Source: Chlorophyllum brunneum | Taxonomy: Eukaryota; Basidiomycota; Agaricomycetes; Agaricales; Agaricaceae | Reading direction: 5' to 3' | Length of the DNA stretch: 64,000 nt | Assembly: GCA_963576785.1 (NCBI GenBank) | Contig: OY756139.1 | Location: forward strand, 1,860,001-1,924,000 | Shown here: positions 34,489-43,002 of the stretch, in pieces | How the letters are laid out: each line of letters begins with the position of its first letter | Numbering within the stretch: position 1 is the stretch's first letter | Notes under the pieces: generated by a model | The model's database searches: none | The model's input: only the letters and a program-made list of their open reading frames with translations | Told to the model about the DNA's origin: nothing | Made by a program: the position numbers and the translations under genes

Positions 34489-34700
34489 CTAGAATAGCAT
34501 TCGCTACACTAACTTCGTTGCTGTTTTATTTTTACTATTTAAAAGCTAATAGTTGCCTATTAATATTGTTAGCGTGAGCTACTAAATAATAGTTCAACAT
34601 TTCATAGTTTTATTTTTTAATTGAATAGCATAGTAACTTTGTTATAGCGAATGCTAACTTCGTTTAGTTACCGAATAATGTAGCTATACTAGTTACCGTA

Positions 34701-34913
34701 GGTTAGCACTAAAATAGGTAAATTATTATTAATATTTTTGGATATAGTATTAAATCTTACTTTAAAATGAAGTCTAGCACTATTTATAGATGGAAATTCA
34801 AGAGTATTACCTTTTTCATTTACCATATTAATAATAGTACCGTTATAAATTGAGTTGTTGAAAAAATATTTAGCAGCTAAAAATAAACAATAATTTAACT
34901 TGAGCCATTTCAA
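34701..34913 (-). pseudogene. Intron endonuclease C-terminus with NUMOD1-like repeat
   Basis: A minus-strand ORF containing GNTLEFPSINSARLHFKVRF followed by NTISKNIN. This fits the NUMOD1 DNA-binding motif (FpSi..Aa......tTIskyl) found at the C-terminus of GIY-YIG homing endonucleases of fungal mitochondrial introns. It lies between two cob pieces, consistent with a cob intron. The catalytic GIY-YIG domain is not present. Confidence 0.65.
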
Positions 34914-34977
34914 ATATGGTACTAGTTTTATATACTGATTTTTAGCTTTGCTACACTAGGTTAAGCAGAGTTAGGAA

Positions 34978-35080
34978 AACTATAAGGTAAAACATAACCT
35001 AAGAAAGCTATAGCCATCATAAGAATTAAAATAATTACTCCTATTGACCAAACTAAAACTCTAGGTGATTTGTATGAACT
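34978..35080 (-). pseudogene. cob: cob internal exon (mitochondrial)
   Basis: The minus strand gives [20 protein letters not shown] then [12 protein letters not shown], the third-helix region of cytochrome b before GQMSLW. Similarity stops right after VLPY, a common intron site. Confidence 0.88.
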
Positions 35081-35204
35081 ATAGTATTATTAAAAGTAGT
35101 TAAGTTTAACAAATTAATCTAGTCTAGAATAAAGTATATAATTAATTATATCTTAGCTAGCAAAATATTAAATAACATAGCACTAGTAGCGAAGCTACCT
35201 TCGG

Positions 35205-35263
35205 CTACTAAACCTTAGTAGTGATTGCTAGTAGTAGCAAAGCTATTCTGGTTTAATTACTAG
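35205..35263 (+). repeat. 59-bp direct repeat in mitochondrial insert, copy 1
   Basis: CTACTAAACCTTAGTAGTGA... to ...TTAATTACTAG, by eye identical to 35675-35733. The second copy begins next to the cob piece at 35612-35674. Confidence 0.8.
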
Positions 35264-35611
35264 GTAACCTCCGAGGGATGCAGATATAATCTTAAATATG
35301 TTGATTATATAAGAATAGTAAATATATTAATACATTGTATAATGCTTATAGTATGTATTAGTATATATTAAGCAATTCTTATTAGCTTCGGATTAGACTA
35401 GTAGCGTACTTACATAGTTACTAGAAGTTATACTGTAGCTTAAGCTGTAAAATTATTTAACAGAGTCCAACTTAAGTTTTATTAAGTAGCTAAATTTAAT
35501 TATAAATTCAGTTAATGCTAAAGTAGCGTAGTAACTTTGTTACTATAAGATTAATTATATTACATTTGAAGACTATTTTAGCTAACATATATAAAAATAG
35601 CCTTATAGTTA

Positions 35612-35674
35612 CCGGTCCAACCATTATTAACATCTCTCATAATATGTTCTACACTATTAAATGCAAAATCTACA
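35612..35674 (-). pseudogene. cob: cob internal exon (mitochondrial)
   Basis: The minus strand gives VDFAFNSVEHIMRDVNNGW then TG. This is the conserved segment between helices 1 and 2 of cytochrome b. Similarity ends after NNGW, a known type of intron boundary. It is the most upstream of the three collinear minus-strand cob exons. Confidence 0.88.
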
Positions 35675-35883
35675 CTACTAAACCTTAGTAGTGATTGCTA
35701 GTAGTAGCAAAGCTATTCTGGTTTAATTACTAGCGAATGCTAGTAACTATTTAATAATACAAAATATAAAGATATACCATCAATACCAAAATTTAAGTTA
35801 CAAAAGTTTATCAAAAGTATAACCCCACAAAATATCGAACTCGAATATTGGCACCTTTAGTAATAAGCTAACTTTGCTACTGG

Positions 35884-36045
35884 GCTTTTATCTTTACTAG
35901 CGAAGGCTAACTTCGTTACTCGGCTAGTAATAGTTACATTATTAAGAATATATTTAAGTTATAGTAGCTTTGCTTTTATCTTTACTAGCGAAGGCTAACT
36001 TCGTTACTCGGCTAGTAATAGTCACATTATTAAGAATATATTTAA
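35884..36045 (+). repeat. Tandem 74-bp repeats in mitochondrial insert
   Basis: 35884-35957 and 35972-36045 (GCTTTTATCTTTACTAGCGA... to ...ATATTTAA) differ at one base and are separated by 14 bp. They contain the hairpin words TAGCGAAGGCTA and TAACTTCGTTA. Confidence 0.8.
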
Positions 36046-37214
36046 ATATTATTTAATAATCCCTATATTTACATGGCAATGCTAGTGAAAACGGTTAATA
36101 GATTTCTCGTCTAAAGAACGAAGTTACTACTGCTTATTAATAATTTCATTCGTGTAGTCTCTGAGGATCCTACTAAAGATTATAAAATTACTCGTTGGTT
36201 TCCTGCTGATTGTGAGCCAACTTCGTTACAATTTTAAACACTTAACCATCAAATGCTTATAGATTATCTGATAGTTTAAGCTTAAAACAAACAAAAAAAA
36301 GCACTAAATTTTGCCTCTTTTTGAAAAATAAGATACAAAACTCCTGTGGAGTTGTTATGCAAATATTCCACTAGCTTACGCTAGGTACAAGTGAACCTTC
36401 GTTTATTAATCATTACACTGATTACTTCAAATACTTTCACTGTGTTTGTAATGCTGTTACTTACGTGTTTATTACTATCCTTATTACATTAGTAATCGTA
36501 ACTGGGCTACTACAACCTAGCGAATGCTACTGCAGCTGCTTAGCTTTTGAGAGGGCGGCCTAGTAACAGTTGGTTTAGTTTCTAACGAGTAGCATTCTAG
36601 CTTCGCTAGAATAGCGTCCGCTAGCCTAGGTTACAACTTTTATCCTAGTATGCTATAACTTAAGGTGGAAGTAGCTACGCTTTCCTAGTTACCGTAGTAG
36701 CAAAGCTACTATACTGTAAGGTTTAAAAAAATAATGTTAACCTATCAAGTTTAATTCAATTTAGTTATAGTGTTTAAATTACCAGGCTTTTAGGTAAAAA
36801 GCTTAATTTAGTAATCTGTTTTTAGATAAAACAAAAAGTCTTAAGAGGAACTTGTTTACCATTACAACAGTTGTACTTGCACTACAAATATGCTAAAGTC
36901 TTAAATTAAGATTTAATCTTGGAAAATTTTAACTTACTTAGGCTGCTGTAGCTTCGCTATAAGTTAGTAGCACTCTAGCTTTGCTAGAATAGGGTTGGTA
37001 TAGCTTAAGTTAACTAAGTTATAGTAGCATTCGTTACTAACTAAAATATAACTTAAATCATTAAGGAAGTATCTCACAAAAATTAAATTGTTTCAAAGAT
37101 AGTGTGTGAGTTATTCACCATCTAATATAAATATATTTGATCAAGTTTATATCTGATGTAGTAGCTTAAGGCTAAATAAAATTTTAGATATTTTAGATGA
37201 AAAGCTGCTTTAGT

Positions 37215-37418
37215 TAACTTCGGTAACTATAAGTTTGTTTATTTGATCTAATTAATTTATCTGTATAAAATAATTTTAATTTAGGATTATTTTTAAATTG
37301 AGACATATAATCTCTAGAATAACTAGTAACAGCAGATGCTATAGCAACATTAATTTTATAATCTTTATCATTTAAATTATCTGGTGTAAATTTATTTGTA
37401 GTATCTTTATATTATAAA
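37215..37418 (-). pseudogene. Plasmid-type family B DNA polymerase fragment
   Basis: The minus strand reads DYKINVAIASAVTSYSRDY then MSQFKNNPKLKLFYTD. This is the segment leading into the YTDTDS catalytic motif (motif C) of protein-primed B-type polymerases carried by linear mitochondrial plasmids. The sequence breaks right after YTD. Such genes are often found integrated in fungal mitochondrial genomes, so it may have arrived as part of the mtDNA. Confidence 0.7.
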
Positions 37419-37585
37419 CCTTAATTGAGAAATAGAACATTTCTAGATAGGCTGCAAATGAAAGTACTGTAAAGTATTTAGTTTAGCAGTACTAATTTAT
37501 AAAAAAACTGAATGTTGAGGATTAACAAAATATCATAGTAGTTTAGCTAAACCCATGTCAGTTTAAGGCGGGTGAGGGTAGTTCC

Positions 37586-38399
37586 TACTGCAGCAGAGTC
37601 TAACTTGCTGTCTGCCCACATGTGTAGAGTTATACTCAACCATGTGCCTATCGGGGCTATAGGTCTTGATTCTTCTAGGATGAACCATTCTGGTGTCCAT
37701 GCGGGGCTCCCTTCAAGTCTTGTGTGCATATTCTTACCTCCTGTCCAAGGTTCAACTTCTCTAGGGGGTACCCAGCTACGCCGGGTGCCCTCGTCAAGTT
37801 CTTGAAAGCAAACCCTCAGGTGTTTGCTTTCCCATCTGTTCCTCAGGGAATTGGATAACTGGCTCAGGGTAGGTGGGTTATTGTCCAGTGCCGGAGAACT
37901 CCAGTGAAAGTCTGGTGAAGACCTTTGGAGTTTTATGAATGGAGTTGTCCTCTTTGGTGACTAGGTGCGGTGAAGGCGCCAATAGCCACACAAATGGTGC
38001 AGCCTATTACTCTGGCAAGAGTGACCATGGCTAGGGGGATGGCTCCTAGTAAGAAGAACTCTGAGGGCTAGTAGCAGGACCAGTACCTAGGGATTTCTGG
38101 TATGGGGCATTTATGGTGAAGTAACACTTACTGACCGGGCTGCTGGTTGGGGGACCTCCCTACCCACTTGCCTCCTCTGGCGTCCACTCTCCTTGCCCTT
38201 TGGGCTTAGGAGTAGGACACAATTCCTCCTGCTGTTGGTCTTGGGCAATAGCACATATGCTTGGTAGGGCATAGTTACCATTTCTTCATAGATACCCACT
38301 AGTTTACACTTGTATTCCGGCTGCAGGCTGTGTTCGAGCACTGCATTATAAATTGGCCTTAGACCATGATTTAAAAAAAAAATTAAAAAAAAAAAAAAA
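37586..38399 (+). mobile_element. LINE-B copy B3, ORF2 C-terminus and 3' UTR
   Basis: Continues ORF2 after the mitochondrial insert: AAESNLLSAHMCRVILNHVPIG, then the knuckle area and NPQVFAFPSVPQGIG, stop TAA near 37857. The 3' UTR (37860-38370) ends GGCCTTAGACCATGATTT before the A-rich tail. No gene is seen in the UTR. Confidence 0.85.
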
Positions 38400-40307
38400 G
38401 AGTAGGCCCAGGCTCAACTGGAAGGGCAAGGTCTAGACCAATATCAGTCCCAATGGAGATCAGAGACTGTGATATACCCAAGTGGGAGCTATAATTAGGG
38501 TCCTAAAGCTCAGAATGGCAATCAAAATCGCCACCCATATAGATATGCTTGGGCAAGGTGGCAGACTGGTCCATGAGGAACCAAATTGCCATGTGTTCCA
38601 AATCGGAATATACGTTCATGAGGTTCAGGATCTCACCCCCTAGAAAGAGAGAGAGAACCATGATGTCATGGTGATTAATGAGATCCATCAGGCTCATCCA
38701 CTGGTGTAGGAGGAATGGGAGGCTGCATGTTAGGGTTTCCCCTGCAGTACCCACAGAGAGTATAGTGATGTTTCTTGCAATGAGGACTACCACAGGTCGG
38801 GCATTTCAAGGCCTGTGCCTTGCAGAATTGAATGGGGTGGCCCCAGTGGAAGCAACACTTGCACAGGGACACCCCTGGAGAGACAGCGGAAGGCCTGATA
38901 GGGCAGGCATAACCACCAATATGAAGCGATTTCTGAAGGAGGGAATTCACTCATTGACCCTTCTGAGAGTCATGGATATTGAAGTACACCGTGGCAGTAT
39001 CAGATGCCTCAGAGTTCCTCATAATACAGGGGGGTCCCATTAATGTGAACAAGTCAGAAAATGCTGTGCATTTCATGATCTGCTCAATTTCGAATGAGGA
39101 CCAGCAAGTCTTGCCAATCCTGAAGAAAGGGACATTGACGACCTTAAGGTAGGACTTCAACTGGGGAAGGCCAGCTGTGAAAACAGTTCCCTGAGGGACA
39201 GCCTTGGAGATCCACAACTTAGCAACCTCAAGGTTGGCAGGGGTGGGGACAGCATTGGCACACAGGGCAAAACCTCCATACTTGGCAGAGGTAGACTCTA
39301 CATGAATGTGAAGGTGTGAGTCCACAAAACCATGGTTAACCATAGTTTTGAGGTGGAATGAGGAGACTTCGGGGGTAGCTTTGAAGTTAATGATAATCTG
39401 GTGCCGAGAGAGACCAGTGGTGGTCATCCTAGGCCTCTTCTTAGAGGCTTTGGACTTAGGAGGAGAGGCTTGCTCACCCATGGCGAGTATCCTATCCAGA
39501 GAAAGCGAGGGGAACATTTGTGCCAGTTGCACTACTGTCCCCGATACTGTAGTCACCTTCCCCTTCCCTTTCAGTTGGGGGACAGGCTCCTTAGCCACTG
39601 CAGAGAATGTTCTCTTGTTCCCTGCCTTGGTAACTGGAGTAGAAGGAGCAGGAGGAGCCACCGGCTTATGCTGGTAGGTCCCCTTGCCTGAGAGAGGAGA
39701 GGGTCCAACCCCAGGGGGGTGGTGACCACTCGGAGGACCCTCTGGACCAGGCATTGGAACATCTGGATCCTGAGGGGGAGGCCCAGCTGGAGGGGGCTGG
39801 GGGACAGCTCGAGCCCTAGGCACTGGAGGTGTAACCACTGGGGCAGGGGCAAGAGGGGGAGGAGTAGGAGTGACGGGGGTCAGACCCATAGATGCACTCA
39901 GGATGGTACCTATGGTAGGCATTCCGAAGCCAAGTTCAACAGCAGACTATCTGCTGTCATTGATAGCCTTGCACAACCAAATGATTGATCATGCAAGGGG
40001 GTTGACTGACTTTGCCAGGAGGGTAGTCCAGTCAATATTCTCCACTGACTTGTTAAGGAAGGTAGAGATTAAGTCCAGTGAGTCCAAGGCTGCTTTGAGG
40101 TCTCCTGCAATACTTTCAACAGTGTTCAGAAGATGGCAGGAGTACAGGGACAATGAGCTGGTGGAAGAAGGCACAGGGCTAGGTGCACTAGGGGTAGGGT
40201 CCCAAGGAGAGGTTACAGGATCTTCTTTGTATCCCATAAAGCTGGCATAATTCCCCGCAGCAGGCCCAGGTGATGGCGAGGGAGTGCATGAGGGGGTACG
40301 TGATCCC
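38400..40307 (-). mobile_element. LINE-A copy A3 fragment, with internal deletion
   Basis: Minus strand. From 40307 down: ORF1 N-terminus (SFMGYKEDPVTSPWDPTPSAP), the 323-codon ORF1 core (38951-39922), the knuckles CKCCFHWGHPIQFC and CPTCGSPHCKKHHYTLC (near 38830-38760), then a jump near 38690 from PVDEP straight into the endonuclease (DLINHHDIMVLSLFLGG). About 0.5 kb is lost relative to A4, covering the last ORF1 knuckle, the ORF1/ORF2 overlap and the endonuclease N-terminus. It is cut on both sides by LINE-B tails. Confidence 0.85.
38951..39922 (-). pseudogene. LINE-A ORF1 central part (A3)
   Basis: Open for 323 codons: MPTIGTILSASMG, Pro-rich stretch, KGTYQHKPVAPPAP, QLAQMFPSLSLDRIL, KASKKRPRM, then the RRM-like region PQLKSYLKVVNVPFF...IEQIMKCTAF. 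It ends at a stop after HDSQKGQ where A2 continues. It is probably intact up to that point and would encode the RNA-binding part of ORF1. Confidence 0.82.
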
Positions 40308-40845
40308 TTTTTTTTTTTTTTTTTTAAATCGTGGCCTAAGGCCAATTTATTATGCGGTGCTCGAATACAGCCCGTGGCCGGCATACAAACAAGTACACTA
40401 GCGGGTATCTATGGAGAAAGTGGTAATTACGCCCTACCAAGCAAATGTACCATTGCCCAAAACCAACAGTAGGAGGAATTGCATCCTACCCCCGAGTCCG
40501 AAGGGTGAGGGGAGTGGATGCCAGACAAGGTGAGTGGGCAGGGAGGTCCCCCAACCAGCGACCCAGTCCAGAGACCAGGCCCAGTCAGTAGGTATTGATT
40601 CACCGTAAATGCCCAGCAGTGGAGACGCCCCAGTTACCGGTCTAGCTACTAGCCCTCGGAGTTCTTTTTACTAGGAGTCATCCCCCCGGCCGCGGTCACC
40701 CTTGCCAGAGTAATAGGCCGCACCATTTGTGTGGCTATCGGCGTCTTCACCACACCTAGTTGCTGAAGGGGACAGCTCCGCTCATAAAACTCCAAAGGTC
40801 TTCACCGGACTTTTGCCGGACAATAACCCACCTACCCTAAGCCAG

Positions 40846-42112
40846 TTATCCAATTCCCTGAGGAGTGGATGGGAAAGCGAATGCCTGAGGGTTTGCTTTC
40901 AAGAACTTGACGAGGGCACCCAGTGTGGCTGGGTACCCTCTAGAGGAGTCAAACCTACTGCAGTTGGTAAGAATATGCACACGAGACTCGAAGGGAGCCC
41001 CGCATGGACACCAAAATGGATCATCCTGGAAGAACCGAGACCTGTAGGCCCCGATAGGTGCATGGTTGAGAATAACCCTACACATGCGGGTGGACAGCGA
41101 GTTAGACTTGGCTGCGGTGGAAGGCAGCCACAAACCTCGGAGGTAAGTGGACTGGAGGGGCTTACTGTTACGCCCTTCGAGAGCCATAAACTGGCTACCC
41201 GAGTAAGTAGGATCCTGGAATCGAGTGATCCAGGCATCCTGGCAGGATTTGACAACCTTCTGATGAAGGGAGTCAAGCGAGGTTTGCAGACGGGAACCCG
41301 CAGAGGCCTGAAGTTCAGTATAGTACTAGTGTATGGTACCATGAATGGCCCACTTCTCCGAAGAGTAGGTGTGCCAGATGTGAAGGGAGCATTCAGGGTG
41401 ATCCCCAAACCACTCCATAAGGGTGCTACACATGGCAAGCAAATGAGCCTGACCTGAGTGAATGGAGGGGTCCACTGCTTTCTTAGCTGAGCCAAGAGAG
41501 TCAGTGAACAAAACAATGGAGTCACAATCAGGGAGGCTGGTAGCCTTCCCAATCACAATCCGGATAGCATACAGCTCTGCATCAGGAGCTGTTACCTGAC
41601 CTGCCGCATGTCTCGTCTGGAAGATACGCTGGCCTGACCAGTAGATATGGGCAGCGGAAACTGCCTGGAACTCCCCCCGCAGCAGTAGACTGGTGTCCGT
41701 GGCCACAGCGAGAACCCAAGGGTTGGCATTAGCATATTCCAAGGTGCTACTCAGATGCCTTATATGCACAGCTCTCTCATCACGAGAACGGGAAGAATCG
41801 TGGAAGGAGACCTGGGCCGCAAAGCGGTCCAGGAGACGGTGACCAGGTCAAGCCACTGCAGAGCAGGGGTCAAACTGTTCAGTAAGGGATGGGAGCACTG
41901 AGACGGCTTCCATAAGGGAACCCTTGACCTGCCTAGCGAGGCGGTCAGACAGGAGGGAGATGGAGAGAGGGTGTGGGTGGGCACCCTTGGCGTTCAGATG
42001 ATCGAGAAGAGATCGGAGAGGGTGAGTATCGGAGAGGGTGGAGAGATGGTAGTTCGCTCTTGAAGCCAGCTTCTTCAGATAGAGGTGGATGGGGATGAGA
42101 CCAGTGAGGGCT
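40846..42112 (-). pseudogene. LINE-B ORF2 3' part in chimera 2
   Basis: RNase H in two frames. 41326-41769: VATDTSLLLRG, DAELYAIRIVIG, LFTDSLGSAKKAVDPS, SEKWAIHGTIH, then a TAG. 40846-41187: MALEGRNSKPLQSTYL to CGAPFESRVHILTNC and PQGIG. Upstream lie thumb remnants. No RT core is present. The 520 bp below it are LINE-B 3' UTR with no gene. Confidence 0.78.
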
Positions 42113-43002
42113 CCTGTCTATGGAGTCCCTTGAGGGGTCTCTTACCACCAGCCTTAGCCAATGGCAACGTGGAATCAACTTGAGCTAGAACCTAGCTATT
42201 TTTCCTGTACCAGGCCAACCAATGTAGGATTTAGTCCTCTCGAGCCAGGTAAGCATTCTCTGATAACCGGCGGCTTTTTTCAGCACGCCCCGGTACATCA
42301 CTTGCTACGGCCCACAACTTCACCCAGGCGCTACCCCGGAGTTGCTTCCTGTTCCTCAGCAGCTGGTTTGGTATGCCTTATGGCCCAGATCCCTGTGCTT
42401 AACTGTCTGAGATCTACACCTTGCAGACACCGCTACCAGATTGGTCCTGAGGTTATTTTAAGCCAACTTAGTGAGCATCCTCAATCTGGAGATTGGGTTA
42501 TGTCTACTAACTACTGGAACTATGCTGAAGCGGACCAGGAGGGGTATCCCATCTCGGCAGCTTTTTTCAGCATGCCCCGAGTCGGACTGTTATTACGACA
42601 TTCCCCTTCTTATAATGCCCTATCTCCAGCAGTGGCTTAGGTAATCCTCCCAAGTTAGGCCCCGGCATTAGGGCACCACCACCTTTGGCCAATATTGGAC
42701 TTGGGCAATGCACACAGCTGGGTCACACCATGACAGTGTGATGTCACTATGTGACTTGCTATGTGGCTGGGTGTGACAACTCCCACGCTAGCCTGTGACA
42801 GCACCAAACAATACCAAACAGGACCACACAACCTAATCCAGTGTCACCTGGGAATATTGCTAAGCAACCATACCTCATGCACTGGTACTTCCCATGGTTG
42901 AGAATAAATCCCCCCCCCACAGGTTTTGAACCCAGGACCTTCTAGCCAAGCAGTCTAGTAGGAATTAAGCCTACACCCAAACCACTTGACTATTAGGCTG
43001 AC
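42113..43002 (-). repeat. Module D, copy 2
   Basis: 890 bp, closely similar to copies 1 and 3. The sense head carries drifted A and B boxes (complements of CCACTTGACTA and GGTTTTGAACC). On the antisense (plus) strand a 159-codon open frame (42161-42640) is shared in length with copy 3. The sense end next to LINE-B reads ATAGACAGG instead of GTAGATGGG. Confidence 0.8.

Larger units (their letters stand above)
30294..37585. other. Rearranged mitochondrial DNA insert (NUMT) inside LINE-B
   Basis: A block of about 7.3 kb that is strongly AT-rich, unlike both flanks. It holds recognisable pieces of cox1, cob, nad4, a GIY-YIG-type intron endonuclease and a B-type DNA polymerase, plus swarms of tiny hairpins with TTC or GAA loops. 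The mitochondrial code is seen in cob exon 1, where TGA stands for Trp. Pieces are on both strands and cob is scrambled. At the edges, LINE-B GTGGCTGCCCTCC (to 30293) and TACTGCAGCAGAGTC (from 37586) join as in intact copies, sharing TCC with the insert. Stretches between the named pieces carry only stops and repeats. Confidence 0.88.
24267..38399 (+). mobile_element. LINE-B copy B3, near full length, split by LINE-A and mitochondrial DNA
   Basis: The plus strand begins CATCACTTCTTTTCCC (5' UTR, cf. minus strand near 1700) and ends with an A-rich tail (38371-38399). Pieces are 24267-27030, 27969-30293 and 37586-38399. The insertions are a truncated LINE-A (27031-27968, 15-bp TSD) and the mitochondrial block (30294-37585). 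Internal losses are 28 bp near 28410, and the RT region from after KVFD to LIPVH near 29310, which includes the active site. The flanks at the two ends do not match, so later rearrangement hit at least one end. Confidence 0.82.
40308..43002 (-). mobile_element. Chimera 2: module D fused to truncated LINE-B
   Basis: Minus strand. A LINE-B poly(A) (T run 40308-40325), 3' UTR, RNase H and thumb to LTGLIPIH, then at 42112/42113 a switch to module D, which runs to its tRNA-like head at 43002. The order and orientation match chimera 1, but the LINE-B breakpoint lies about 190 codons' worth of sequence nearer the 3' end of the thumb region rather than at YGFCLW. The two flanks (LINE-A A3 ORF1 and LINE-A A4 RNase H) do not match and no TSD is visible, so one side has been rearranged. 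Confidence 0.75.

Noticed and set aside
35884..36045. CRISPR-like array in the AT-rich block
   Set aside because: Only two repeat units with a 14-bp gap, set in fungal mitochondrial DNA; no spacers or cas genes.
36130..36235. Open stretch with SEDPTKDYKITRWFPADCE in the mitochondrial insert
   Set aside because: Possibly an intron or plasmid ORF remnant, but too short to name.
30294..37585. Assembly chimera of mitochondrial and nuclear contigs
   Set aside because: The LINE-B coding sequence joins across the block with essentially no loss, which a random misjoin would not give. Long reads would settle it.
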